NCBI GenBank assembly: GCA_003248935.1 | Contig: QFQF01000004.1 | Coordinates: forward strand, 62,001 to 126,000 | Reading direction: 5' to 3' | DNA from: Sphingobium sp. | GTDB lineage: Bacteria; Pseudomonadota; Alphaproteobacteria; Sphingomonadales; Sphingomonadaceae | Length of the DNA stretch: 64,000 nucleotides | In this document: one piece after another, positions 1 to 6,937 of the stretch | Numbering within the stretch: position 1 is the stretch's first letter | How the letters are laid out: every line of letters starts with the position of its first letter | The notes under the pieces: model-generated | Database searches by the model: none | What the model saw: only the letters and a program-made list of their open reading frames with translations | What the model was told of the DNA's origin: nothing | Translations under genes and position numbers: made by a program

Positions 1-225
1 CTCGTCCATCGCGCGCTCAAAGGTGATCCCGTGGGCGTCGAATGCTTCCGGCGCGATCACACATCCGGGACGCGGCTGGACGATGCTGTTGAAGCGATCG
101 GTCTCATTCCCGTCCATGTCGAACTTGAGCATGGCCAGTTGCAACAGGCTCGGCTGCCGCGGATCATCCGATGGGTCGTGCCAGAGCGGAAGTGAACTCG
201 TCTCAGAATCATATCCAAGGATCAT
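1..225 (-). CDS. 3'-5' exonuclease, DEDDh family (partial, runs off window)
   Basis: Only the first 75 codons are present. The N-terminus (MILGYDSETSSLPLW) carries the Exo I motif D-x-E-T, and a later segment ends in a helix starting AFDAHGITFERAMDE, which resembles the 'A...HGI' element of DnaQ/RNase T-like exonucleases. The start is the ATG at 225 with a GAAAGG ribosome-binding site 6 nt upstream. It is 11 bp downstream of the RecE-like nuclease gene on the same strand, so it probably belongs to the leftward recombination operon and would act in DNA end-processing or repair. Missing C-terminal motifs make the assignment moderate. Confidence 0.72.
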   Translation of the reverse strand, partial: MILGYDSETSSLPLWHDPSDDPRQPSLLQLAMLKFDMDGNETDRFNSIVQPRPGCVIAPEAFDAHGITFERAMDE

Positions 226-236
226 GGTTTCGCCTT

Positions 237-1154
237 TCAGGAGTATGAGAGTTCGCCGCGCTCGACCGCCTGATTGATCAGGGCGCGCTCGTAGTTGGCC
301 ATCTGGAGGGGGCGGATCGGGCGATCCGGGGATGTGTAACCGGGCCACACCCCGGACTTCAGGCACTCGGCGAAGCGGTTGAGCGCGTGCCGGTTGCGCA
401 GGCGGGCAAAGTCAATGTCGACGTCGTCGAGGTGGTCGATCGTGACGACGTAGGGATATTCCTTCTCGACCGTGATCAGCACGAAGCGCCGCTTCGCCGG
501 GCCGTACAACGCCTCTATGACGTCGAGATAATGCGCCGCGGACTGGAAATAGCCGAACCGGGTCGCCGCGCGCTCGTACACGTCGAGCGAAGCGTCCGCC
601 GCCGTCTTGAGGTCGGGGATGATCTCCATCGTCTCGGGCAGGACGTCGGGGCGCGCGCGAAGCCACACGCCTGTTTCCTCATCCCTCGCGGCAAGCGTCA
701 TTTCCGGCGTGCCCGCAGTCAGCAGCGCGCCCGCCAGTTCGTCCCGCGAGATGGACTCGGCCATGGCGACGGCCATGTCGTACTGCCCGCGCGTGATGAC
801 CTGCTTGCCCTTCTGGACCGCATAGTCGCGCGCATCGATCTCCTCCTCCCATTTACGGGAGTGCTGTTCGTTGAAGCCGTGCGGCGTGACGTGGTAGTGC
901 TGGGTGAAGCGGTCGTTCAGCAGCACCATGTCATGCAAGGCATGCCCGATACTGAAATGCGGCTTTGCCTTTCGCGCGGGGCGGTTCGGGTTGAGGTTGG
1001 ACTGAGCCCAATAGTGCAGCGGCGATTTGGCCGCGATCAGCTTGAGGCCCGACGAGGACACCGACGGCGCGTCACAGATTTCGCGGTCGTGATAGTCCTC
1101 CGCCGATATGCCGGGATAGGCGCCAGGCTCGGTGATGACGAACGGATCGGTCAC
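237..1154 (-). CDS. RecE-like exonuclease VIII / PD-(D/E)XK nuclease
   Basis: A 305-residue protein resembling the DUF3799/RecE-type phage exonucleases that make 3' overhangs for single-strand-annealing recombination. The nuclease core is visible in the second half: an acidic residue in RARPDVLP followed by EIIPDLKTA, matching the D...(D/E)xK pattern. The reading frame is open further upstream, but I choose the GTG at 1154 because it overlaps the previous gene's stop by 4 nt (GTGA), as at neighbouring junctions. A RecT-like annealing partner would be expected nearby, probably left of the window. Confidence 0.75.
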   Translation of the reverse strand: MTDPFVITEPGAYPGISAEDYHDREICDAPSVSSSGLKLIAAKSPLHYWAQSNLNPNRPARKAKPHFSIGHALHDMVLLNDRFTQHYHVTPHGFNEQHSRKWEEEIDARDYAVQKGKQVITRGQYDMAVAMAESISRDELAGALLTAGTPEMTLAARDEETGVWLRARPDVLPETMEIIPDLKTAADASLDVYERAATRFGYFQSAAHYLDVIEALYGPAKRRFVLITVEKEYPYVVTIDHLDDVDIDFARLRNRHALNRFAECLKSGVWPGYTSPDRPIRPLQMANYERALINQAVERGELSYS

Positions 1155-1528
1155 GCCGCCACCGCCCTGCCCAAGCGCAGATCGATGATCGGCAGCGATT
1201 CCATATAGGCCGGATTGCCGCGCGAGCCGCAGAGCGGGCCGCCGGGCATGACGGCATCGATCGCCATTTCGACCGAGACCAGCGTCCCGGCCTGTACCGC
1301 GTCCCGCCACTGTTGCGGGTGGTTGATGATCGGCGTCGTGTGATGGACGAGGATAGCGGTCAATCGGGCGACGCGCGCATCATCCGGATCATAGAAGCTG
1401 TACTCCTCAACCTTGCGCCCGTAGCGCTCGGTCGCGGTGATGACGCGCGGCGGGCTGTCGACGCATTTGCGCAGCAGGTCGCGCGCCTCGACAAGCTGAT
1501 ACCATGGCGTGAGATCGAAGCCGGTCAT
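1151..1528 (-). CDS. Unknown phage protein, 125 aa
   Basis: Not recognised. A soluble 125-residue protein starting MTGFDLTPWYQLVEARDLL. The ATG at 1528 overlaps the stop of the upstream small membrane protein (ATGA), and its own stop overlaps the GTG of the nuclease gene, so the three are translationally coupled. A GTG nine codons upstream would also be in frame, but it lacks a ribosome-binding site. Placement in the leftward recombination operon is the only hint of role. Confidence 0.6.
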   Translation of the reverse strand: MTGFDLTPWYQLVEARDLLRKCVDSPPRVITATERYGRKVEEYSFYDPDDARVARLTAILVHHTTPIINHPQQWRDAVQAGTLVSVEMAIDAVMPGGPLCGSRGNPAYMESLPIIDLRLGRAVAA

Positions 1529-1680
1529 GGCCAGAACCGCACGATGATGGCGCACAGGGCGAAGATGGCGAGCAACTGGGCCAGCACGAGCGCCATGTCG
1601 GCAAGCTCATGGCGGAAATCGGGGTCGCCGCGCAGGCGGCGTACCCTGAGGTGCAGATCGGATTTCGTTGGATCGGACAC
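1525..1680 (-). CDS. Small single-pass membrane protein, 51 aa
   Basis: GTG start at 1680 preceded by a GGAG motif. The product begins VSDPTKSDLHLRVRRLRGD and ends in a hydrophobic segment (about residues 30-48, MALVLAQLLAIFALCAIIV). Its TGA overlaps the ATG of the next gene. It is the first gene downstream of the PL-like promoter. Function unknown; first-position membrane proteins of leftward operons are often exclusion or host-takeover factors, but that is inference only. Confidence 0.55.
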   Translation of the reverse strand: MSDPTKSDLHLRVRRLRGDPDFRHELADMALVLAQLLAIFALCAIIVRFWP

Positions 1681-1732
1681 ATCTTGCTCCATCTCGGGAT
1701 GGAGTCAGGGCGGCTCCATCGGGTGATGGAGG

Positions 1733-1786
1733 ATGGTTCGTTTAAAATGAACATACTGTCAACAAGAAAGTTCGTTTAAAATGAAC
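1733..1786 (-). promoter_or_regulatory. PL-like leftward promoter with two operators
   Basis: On the minus strand a TTGACA -35 (1757-1762) and an AACCAT -10 (1733-1738) are separated by 18 bp. A 17-bp palindrome, read on + as GTTCGTTTAAAATGAAC, occupies 1736-1752 within the spacer, and an identical copy lies at 1770-1786 upstream of the -35, 34 bp away. The same palindrome and geometry recur at the repressor/Cro junction, so these are most likely C1-like repressor operators OL1 and OL2. Confidence 0.72.
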
Positions 1787-1860
1787 TTGCCGTGTCATCC
1801 AACGAATCGGATACTCGCAACCTCGCATTCACCTCATGTGTAGGAAAGGGTATCGCAATG

Positions 1861-2052
1861 GGCGACGACGCCAAAGCGCCGGGAGAGACGACCGGAGACT
1901 CCCCCGATCTCAGCGGCTCAAGGCCGCCCGCAAATCTTCCCTGGACAGTTCGGCAAGACGACCTAGAATCGCGTGTGCGCGATCTAGAGCTTCGCGTTGG
2001 ATATCTCGAAGCGGCGTCGAGTACGGCGATGGGAAGGCGAAGGAAATATTGA
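1861..2052 (+). CDS. Possible small coiled-coil protein (overlaps antisense gene)
   Basis: A 63-residue reading frame starting MGDDAKAPGETTG at an ATG with an AGGAAAGG ribosome-binding site 8 nt upstream. Its C-terminal part (LESRVRDLELRVGYLEAA) has heptad-like spacing. It overlaps the minus-strand gene 1910-2197 for about 140 nt. Both frames look protein-like and I cannot decide between them; I favour the antisense gene. Confidence 0.25.
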   Translation, partial: GDDAKAPGETTGDSPDLSGSRPPANLPWTVRQDDLESRVRDLELRVGYLEAASSTAMGRRRKY

Positions 2053-2197
2053 CCGCAGGCCCCTCCGGCGCACCATCAGGCGATGTAAGTTGGAGCGCCA
2101 CATTGGTCGTCACGGCGTCGTCATGACCCACTTTATGGGCAACGACACTTCCCACGGTCGTGAACGCCAAGACGCGTTCGGAATAATCAACCACCAT
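1910..2197 (-). CDS. Unknown phage protein, 95 aa
   Basis: Not recognised. The N-terminal half alternates short hydrophobic strands (VLAFTTVGSVVAHKV, VTTNVALQLTS) and the C-terminal 30 residues look helical (REALDRAHAILGRLAELS). ATG at 2197 with an AGGGAGA motif just upstream. It ends 124 bp before the PL-like operators, so it is read from a different promoter further right, possibly as part of the immunity-region transcript. Confidence 0.5.
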   Translation of the reverse strand: MVVDYSERVLAFTTVGSVVAHKVGHDDAVTTNVALQLTSPDGAPEGPAVNISFAFPSPYSTPLRDIQREALDRAHAILGRLAELSREDLRAALSR

Positions 2198-2227
2198 CTT
2201 CTCCCTAGCTTATGAAACAGGATTGAA

Positions 2228-2425
2228 ATGAACAGGCATACTATCGTCATCACTGTAGTGCTGGCTGCGTTGAGCGTTTACTTGCTCATCACCCTGGGGA
2301 CGCTGGCAGCTTTTGCACCACTTGCTTGCGTCGGGCTGGTGGGATTAATGCACGAAATTGGCTTTGTAGATGCCATAAGCAATCAAAAGGATACCAATCG
2401 CATCGAGGAGCAGCCCGAACGGTGA
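2228..2425 (+). CDS. Small two-helix membrane protein, 65 aa
   Basis: ATG at 2228 with an AGGA motif 7 nt upstream. Two hydrophobic stretches (about residues 6-22 and 26-42) and a charged tail. Its last 80 bp overlap the end of the convergent gene 2345-2647. Function unknown; lies among other small membrane proteins next to the repressor, the usual place for superinfection-exclusion or lysogenic-conversion genes. Confidence 0.45.
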   Translation: MNRHTIVITVVLAALSVYLLITLGTLAAFAPLACVGLVGLMHEIGFVDAISNQKDTNRIEEQPER

Positions 2426-2647
2426 ATTCAGCCTTCGACGGCTCGTAATTATCCCACCTGGAATAAGCCTCTGCCGCATTGGATGGTTGCGCAGTTCGCC
2501 CATCCCGAAGATCAAACTTCCCACGGCGATTATACTGCCCGTGCGATCCTTAACCGCAATGCAAGCGAGTAAAACAACGACCGAAATGGCCACCCAAACG
2601 GTTGGCCATCGATCGAAGTCAATTTTGTCGAATGGGTTCGACATCAT
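2345..2647 (-). CDS. Membrane protein, 100 aa
   Basis: Two clear transmembrane segments near the N-terminus (VWVAISVVVLLACIAV, SIIAVGSLIFGMGEL) and one near the C-terminus (LLLDAIGILLIAYGIY). Start MMSNPFDKIDF with two adjacent ATG codons. It is 6 bp downstream of the zinc-ribbon membrane protein, probably in one leftward transcript with the repressor. Not recognised; possibly exclusion or conversion by position. Confidence 0.55.
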   Translation of the reverse strand: MMSNPFDKIDFDRWPTVWVAISVVVLLACIAVKDRTGSIIAVGSLIFGMGELRNHPMRQRLIPGGIITSRRRLNSPFGLLLDAIGILLIAYGIYKANFVH

Positions 2648-2653
2648 ACATGA

Positions 2654-2926
2654 CTACGCCAGCGCCTCAAATTCATGCCCGCAATGCCTACAGACCAGCG
2701 CATCCGGCTTCACCAGTTCGGCGCAACGCGGGCATTTCTTCGAGGTCCCGGCGGCAATGCGGTTCAGGTCAGCTTTCTTTTCGTCTTTCATGAAGATCGA
2801 CGCTATGATCCCGAGGGGTCCGAACAACAGCCCGACAAAGAAAGCAACAAATCCATTGCCGCCTTTATTCGTGGCGATCATCCCGGCTATCACGCCGCAG
2901 ATGATCCATATAACTGCAAACTCCAT
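2654..2926 (-). CDS. Two-TM membrane protein with C-terminal zinc ribbon
   Basis: Residues 4-20 and 27-45 are hydrophobic (IWIICGVIAGMIA; FFVGLLFGPLGIIASIF). The cytoplasmic tail carries a CPRC...CRHC zinc-ribbon (about residues 65-83). This TM-TM-ribbon layout resembles small 'superinfection immunity'-type proteins as I recall them. It lies 23 bp after the repressor on the same strand, so it is likely expressed in the lysogen. A purine-rich GGGGGGG stretch precedes the ATG. Confidence 0.6.
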   Translation of the reverse strand: MEFAVIWIICGVIAGMIATNKGGNGFVAFFVGLLFGPLGIIASIFMKDEKKADLNRIAAGTSKKCPRCAELVKPDALVCRHCGHEFEALA

Positions 2927-2949
2927 ATTACCCCCCCTAAGAATGAAGC

Positions 2950-3288
2950 CTACCCCCGCGTTCCAGTTCGTTCTTGATCCAGAATATTCGTCGTCTCCAC
3001 CAGACGAACCGCGTCACTCCTGAGGCGTCGGATTGCCATCGCGTCATCAGGATGCATGAGCAATTCATACGGGTGGATGTTTAGAGCATTGGCCGCCTCG
3101 TTCACCAACCTACGTGAATAGTGAGTCTTCCCGCTGCAAATATTGCTAGTAGAAGATTTTGCCCACCCCGCTTCACGAATGAGATCGGCCTGCGTCTTAC
3201 CTAGAGTCGCCATCCACTCATTAATGAACCAATCCCAAGGCGGCGCCGAGGATGGCGCGTCCAACCGCTTACGACCTTTTGAAGCCAT
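2950..3288 (-). CDS. C1-like prophage repressor (XRE-type HTH)
   Basis: 112 residues beginning MASKGRKRLD. A helix-turn-helix is visible around TQADLIREAGWAKSSTSNI, followed by a short helical domain; there is no peptidase domain. The frame is open upstream of this ATG, but that part would read through the operators. The ATG at 3288 directly abuts operator 3289-3305, and a TATAAG -10-like element ends 6 nt before it, so no ribosome-binding site fits: the message is probably leaderless, as for lambda cI in the lysogen. Inferred to bind the 17-bp palindromes and silence PL and PR. Lacking a RecA-sensitive domain, it may be inactivated by the antirepressor at 23454. Confidence 0.8.
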   Translation of the reverse strand: MASKGRKRLDAPSSAPPWDWFINEWMATLGKTQADLIREAGWAKSSTSNICSGKTHYSRRLVNEAANALNIHPYELLMHPDDAMAIRRLRSDAVRLVETTNILDQERTGTRG

Positions 3289-3377
3289 GTTCGTCTTATA
3301 CGAACTTTGAGGCCGCGCGTCGTTAGCACGAAAATGAACCGCCCCCCTTGACCGGAAGTTCATTTTAAACGAACTAT
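3289..3377 (+). promoter_or_regulatory. OR/PR-like operator-promoter region
   Basis: Palindromes GTTCGTCTTATACGAAC (3289-3305) and GTTCATTTTAAACGAAC (3358-3374), with a degenerate half-site ending TGAAC at 3323-3339, give roughly 34-bp spacing. Rightward: TTGACC (3348-3353), 18-bp spacer containing the last operator, AACTAT (3372-3377), exactly the layout of PL. Leftward: TATAAG (minus strand 3294-3299) inside the first operator would drive the repressor gene, so repressor binding there would autoregulate. Confidence 0.72.
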
Positions 3378-3382
3378 CCGGC

Positions 3383-3634
3383 ATGACGATCACCGAATAT
3401 CGTAAGTCGCTCGGGCTTTCCCAAGAGGCGTTTGGCGCGCTCTTCGGGATAAGGAGCAAAGGTTATGTCTCTGAAATGGAGAAGGAAAACCGGTGTTCTC
3501 CGGAGATTGCCTTGGCGATCGAAGAGCATTCCGATCACTCCGTGAATGCCGGTGATGTCAACAGCATCATTGCCCGGGCGCGAGGTATCACCCGCACTCA
3601 TGGCACCGATCCTGCGGAAAGCGAGGCGGCATGA
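3383..3634 (+). CDS. Cro-like XRE-family regulator
   Basis: 83 residues with an HTH at the very N-terminus (ITEYRKSLGLSQEAFGALFG then a recognition helix near SKGYVSEMEK). It starts 6 nt after the PR -10 and has no recognisable Shine-Dalgarno, so the transcript is probably leaderless. Divergent from the repressor and first gene of the rightward operon, the classic Cro position. The 3' end overlaps the next gene by 4 nt. Confidence 0.75.
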   Translation: MTITEYRKSLGLSQEAFGALFGIRSKGYVSEMEKENRCSPEIALAIEEHSDHSVNAGDVNSIIARARGITRTHGTDPAESEAA

Positions 3635-3810
3635 TGTCCGCCTTCACTCCCGAGCAGGAGATCCGCATCCGCGAGATTGCGGTAGAGGTTGCGGCTGCCG
3701 CTTTTGCGGTGGCGGCGGATCTCGCTTCTAGACCTCTCCGCCTTGATCCACATTGGATCGCAGCAGAGGTTTCCGCTCGCGCTCTGTCCGAGGAAATGTC
3801 GGATGCTTGA
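3631..3810 (+). CDS. Small helical protein, 59 aa
   Basis: ATG at 3631 overlaps the stop of the Cro-like gene (ATGA). Sequence MMSAFTPEQEIRIREIAVEV with an Ala-rich amphipathic helix. Not recognised. Its last 83 bp overlap the antisense gene ending at 3728. Confidence 0.45.
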   Translation: MMSAFTPEQEIRIREIAVEVAAAAFAVAADLASRPLRLDPHWIAAEVSARALSEEMSDA

Positions 3811-4069
3811 GCGTTTCGATATGGGCGGGAATAGCAGCACGAGCACTGCGCGAGACCAGTTCGCTAACTGCACTGAGCAGCCCAGCTTCGCCGGTGATGC
3901 GCTTGAATATCTCGGCACGAGTTGTGGGCGCGAGAAGTCGCTCGTCCACCATTTGATCGAGGACAGATTGAATGGCCAGCACGCTGAGTGCGGAGACGGC
4001 GCGAATGCCCGAATGCAGTTCTGCCACATCGTCTTCAAGTCGCTTGATACGCTGTTGGTCGGTGAACAT
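3728..4069 (-). CDS. Unknown protein with N-terminal coiled coil, 113 aa
   Basis: Starts MFTDQQRIKRLEDDVAELH, a likely short coiled coil, then a hydrophobic helix (ALSVLAIQSVLDQM). ATG at 4069 has GGAG 9 nt upstream. It is antisense to the otherwise rightward early region and divergent from the LexA-type HTH gene. Function unknown. Confidence 0.5.
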   Translation of the reverse strand: MFTDQQRIKRLEDDVAELHSGIRAVSALSVLAIQSVLDQMVDERLLAPTTRAEIFKRITGEAGLLSAVSELVSRSARAAIPAHIETLKHPTFPRTERERKPLLRSNVDQGGEV

Positions 4070-4167
4070 TTCGAATCTCCACTCGTGTCGGTGTCAGCAA
4101 GCGACACGATAACCGAAGCCGGAATGGGGTCCATCCATGACCTCCATTCCGGTGGAGGTTCGCGCCC

Positions 4168-4458
4168 GTGATCGGCCTCACCGCCCGCCAGGCCGACTGC
4201 CTGCGCTTCGTCGCGGGATATATCGAAAAGACGCGCGGCGTCGGGCCAACATATTCCGAGATCGCGCGCGGCCTCGGCCTGTCCAACAAAGGCCGCGCCT
4301 GCATCTTGATCCAGGCCCTGATAGAACGCGGACGCATCCGCCGTCTGAACGGCCGGCACCGCGCGATCGAGTTGATCGCCCCCGTCCCCGTTCCACGCCT
4401 CAACGGCGAACCCCTGATCTTCATCCCTGTTCATGAGGCCGATGTAGCCGATGTCTAA
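4168..4458 (+). CDS. LexA-type winged-HTH protein without peptidase
   Basis: 96 residues. LTARQADCLRFVAGYIEKTR through GPTYSEIARGLGL and a wing near RIRRLNGRHRAIEL match the LexA N-terminal DNA-binding fold. No Ser-Lys peptidase follows, so it should be a plain regulator. GTG start at 4168 with GGAGG upstream. Overlaps the next gene by 8 nt. Possible early-gene regulator. Confidence 0.65.
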   Translation: MIGLTARQADCLRFVAGYIEKTRGVGPTYSEIARGLGLSNKGRACILIQALIERGRIRRLNGRHRAIELIAPVPVPRLNGEPLIFIPVHEADVADV

Positions 4459-4930
4459 GCCGCCAATCCACGGACGCCACCGCACCGTTTCCGCTTCAAC
4501 CATCCTCGATGCTGCAGGGGCCGCACTGGCACGGATCAAGCAGGAGGATGGGCTCACGGACGCCGATCTGGGCGCGGCGCTGGGCAAGAGTGAGGATCAG
4601 GCCGCCAAGTACCGGACCGGCCTCGCGTGCATGGACATGGTGACATTCATCCGCGGCATCGAACGGTGGGGCGGTCGGTTCGGTAACCCGGTCGGATCAC
4701 TGGTCGGCATCAAGCTCGTCGATCTGGACGCCGGGGCGTCGACGGACCGGCAGAAGGTTAGCGCATTGTCCCGCCTTGTCGCCCGGCTGAACGAGGCGCT
4801 GGAGAACGACGAGATCGTCGATGACGACGAACTGGGGGCCGTAGAGCGCGCCGTTGAGGAGGCCGGACAGGCAATCGATCATTACCGGCAACGTGTCCGG
4901 TTTGGTGCTTCCGCTGGGCAGGGGCACTGA
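4451..4930 (+). CDS. Unknown early phage protein, 159 aa
   Basis: N-terminal 70 residues contain an HTH-like run (DGLTDADLGAALGKSEDQAAKYRTGLACM), the remainder is helical and acidic. ATG lies inside the end of the preceding LexA-type gene. Possibly DNA-binding, but I do not recognise a family. Confidence 0.55.
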   Translation: MSKPPIHGRHRTVSASTILDAAGAALARIKQEDGLTDADLGAALGKSEDQAAKYRTGLACMDMVTFIRGIERWGGRFGNPVGSLVGIKLVDLDAGASTDRQKVSALSRLVARLNEALENDEIVDDDELGAVERAVEEAGQAIDHYRQRVRFGASAGQGH

Positions 4931-4933
4931 CCG

Positions 4934-5551
4934 ATGGCGGAGGGCAACGCGGCGCGGAACTTCCGTAAAGGCGACTATGAGCGTGCCGATGGCGAGTTCT
5001 ATGTTGAGCCCGCCTGGACGGTCCATGCGCTCGCCCAAGCCATCGACTTCTCCGACGACGTGGTTTGGGATCCGTGTTGCGGGTCGGGCACGATCCCAAA
5101 GGTGATGAGTGGGTACGCGAAAGGGGTGCTGGCGTCCGATATATTCGATCGCGGCTACCCGCCTGCGGTCTGCGCCGACTTCCTCACCGCCTACGACCCG
5201 GCGCCATTCCATTCCCGCATGTCGATCGTCATGAACCCGCCATTCAGGCAGGCGGAGGCGTTCGTGCGGCACGCCCTGTCGCTGATCGACCGGCGGCTCG
5301 CTGTGATCCAGCAACTCTCCTTCCTCGCGAGCAAGGCGCGACATTCACTCTTCACCGAGTTCCCGCCCAGTGACGTGCTGATCCTGTCGCGGCGCCCCTC
5401 GATGCCGCCGGGACATCGGATCGAAGAGATGGGCGACAAGGCTTTCAGGGGCGGAACGACGGACTTCTGCTGGATCGTATGGACCAAATCCACGCCCGCT
5501 CGCGACACCCGCGTCCGCTGGCTCAACCCCACAATCGGAGAAGCTGCATGA
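4934..5551 (+). CDS. DNA adenine-type methyltransferase (N6/N4 class)
   Basis: SAM-binding motif I appears as DPCCGSG (residues 46-52) and the catalytic motif IV as NPPF (101-104), the order and spacing of phage amino-methyltransferases. 205 residues with no fused endonuclease, and no obvious target-recognition insert. Probably modifies phage DNA against host restriction. Starts 4 bp after the previous gene; its stop overlaps the next start (ATGA). Confidence 0.78.
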   Translation: MAEGNAARNFRKGDYERADGEFYVEPAWTVHALAQAIDFSDDVVWDPCCGSGTIPKVMSGYAKGVLASDIFDRGYPPAVCADFLTAYDPAPFHSRMSIVMNPPFRQAEAFVRHALSLIDRRLAVIQQLSFLASKARHSLFTEFPPSDVLILSRRPSMPPGHRIEEMGDKAFRGGTTDFCWIVWTKSTPARDTRVRWLNPTIGEAA

Positions 5552-5742
5552 CATCGATCGCCCGAAAAATGATCCGCGCCGCAAAGCGCAGGACCGGCAC
5601 CAAGCCCGACAAGGACCGGCCTTGGACCACGGACATTCGTGACGATCACTATGTCGTTCTGCACCCGACGCGGGGATGGAGGAGGATCAGTAACCGTCGT
5701 GTCGAGGCGCAACGGCGCATGGCTCACTTGTTGGGGGCCTGA
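5548..5742 (+). CDS. Small basic protein, 64 aa
   Basis: Begins [20 protein letters not shown] and is strongly basic throughout. The ATG at 5548 overlaps the methyltransferase stop. Unrecognised; the charge suggests nucleic-acid contact. Confidence 0.5.
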
Positions 5743-5743
5743 C

Positions 5744-5992
5744 ATGTCATTCCTCGACCGCCTCCGTCCACGCTCCCCGCGCCAGACCGAAACGGCCATC
5801 GCACGCCGGGTCGAGAGCGAGCGCGCACGCAATGCGGCACGGGCCAAGGCGGCGAAGGAAAGGGCCGTAGCGCTCGAAAAGGCGTCCACCCTCGGCCGGG
5901 CCAGCCAGCCCATGACCCCGCGCCGGCAGATCGCGCTGGAGGTCCAGTACGAACGGCTCGGCCGCAAGCTGGGGAAGGATGCCCGGCCATGA
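5744..5992 (+). CDS. Small charged helical protein, 82 aa
   Basis: Begins [20 protein letters not shown] and has a long Arg/Ala/Glu-rich helix. ATG 1 bp after the preceding stop; an upstream open frame would lie within the preceding gene. Function unknown. Confidence 0.5.
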
Positions 5993-6153
5993 CATCGAAA
6001 TACCTCGGCGCGCGGCGGCGCCGAAACAGCGAGGATCGGGAATTGTTGCACCCGAGCATGTGGGGGGTAGGCGGGCCGGATACCCTGACCGGCATAAACC
6101 GCACCACGGAATCCTCGCCCGCCGCACATCATCAAGCGGGAGGACAATCGTGA
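5989..6153 (+). CDS. Possible small protein, 54 aa
   Basis: Bounded by an ATGA overlap at its start (5989) and a GTGA overlap at its end, which is the main support. Begins [19 protein letters not shown]. No recognisable domain. Alternatively the frame starting at 5979 runs straight through into the next membrane protein. Confidence 0.4.
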
Positions 6154-6368
6154 CACCAGCCATCGCTATCGCGGCGGTGATCGCCCTCGCGGGCATCGCC
6201 TTCGCATTCTTCATCGGCTCTTTGACCGGATCGCGCGGCGTCAAGGACGCAAAGGACATGCGCGACGAATACAAGCGCCGCCTCAACCGCGTGCTGGAGC
6301 AGGAGACGTCGGGCGCCAACGCCACCGTCATCCGCATCATGAAGCTCGCCCGCGGCGAACTCATCTGA
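6150..6368 (+). CDS. Small N-terminally anchored membrane protein, 72 aa
   Basis: GTG at 6150 (GTGA overlap). Residues 3-26 are hydrophobic (PAIAIAAVIALAGIAFAFFIG) and the rest is a charged helix (KDMRDEYKRRLNRVLEQE). A longer in-frame version from 5979 would place a charged, Pro-rich leader before the membrane segment, which I find less likely. Confidence 0.5.
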   Translation: MTPAIAIAAVIALAGIAFAFFIGSLTGSRGVKDAKDMRDEYKRRLNRVLEQETSGANATVIRIMKLARGELI

Positions 6369-6934
6369 TGTCGTCCCGCCAACTCACGATCTTCCGGTGC
6401 GCGGTCAGGGGCGGCACGCCGCTCGAGGCCGCCGCGCAACTGGCGGGCATGACCATTGGCGAGGCGAGATTGACCCTGGAAGCGGACCGCGCCGACCCGC
6501 CGCCTCCCGATGCGTACCTGTGGGTCGGCGACCACCAGCAGAGGAAGGAAGACCCCATGGCACGCAATGCCAAGAAGAAGGACGATGAGGTCAAGGAAAT
6601 CGTCAAGCCGGATTTCGACCGCGCCGTCCGCATCTATCGCGAGGACATCAAGCCCGCCCAGGCGAAGGTCGGCGAGTATGCCCAGGAGCAGTCCACCGCC
6701 TACAAGGAACTCAAGAAGGGCTGCCACCTCGATCCTGCAGCCGCCAAGATGGCGTTCAAGCTGGACCAGATGGAGGATCACAAGCGGGACGACTACCTGC
6801 GGACCCTGTACGGCCTGATGGACAAACTGAACATCGGCATCAGCGCCGATCTCGTCGACCAGATGGGCGATGGTGAGGCGCCCTCCATGCCGGTGCGCGA
6901 ACGATCCCGGCCGGGACTCGTCACGGTAAACTGA
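6368..6934 (+). CDS. Conserved-looking phage protein with internal start, 188 aa
   Basis: Two halves. Residues 1-60 (MSSRQLTIFRCAVRGGTP...) look like a short HTH-type unit. Residues 64-188 begin at an internal ATG (6557) with a strong AGGAAGGAAG site upstream and are helical and charged (DFDRAVRIYREDIKPAQAKV; EDHKRDDYLRTLYGL). The frame is continuous, so the gene may give a fusion and a separate C-terminal protein. I do not recognise the C-terminal family with certainty. Confidence 0.55.
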   Translation: MSSRQLTIFRCAVRGGTPLEAAAQLAGMTIGEARLTLEADRADPPPPDAYLWVGDHQQRKEDPMARNAKKKDDEVKEIVKPDFDRAVRIYREDIKPAQAKVGEYAQEQSTAYKELKKGCHLDPAAAKMAFKLDQMEDHKRDDYLRTLYGLMDKLNIGISADLVDQMGDGEAPSMPVRERSRPGLVTVN

Positions 6935-6937
6935 TCG

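Noticed and set aside
387..1208. Long + strand frame of 273 codons opposite the RecE-like nuclease
   Set aside because: Arg/Val-rich shadow of a high-GC gene; the minus strand carries recognisable nuclease motifs and coupled starts.
3689..4171. + strand frame of 160 codons
   Set aside because: Lies opposite the 113-residue minus-strand gene, which has a proper ribosome-binding site; no protein-like features of its own.
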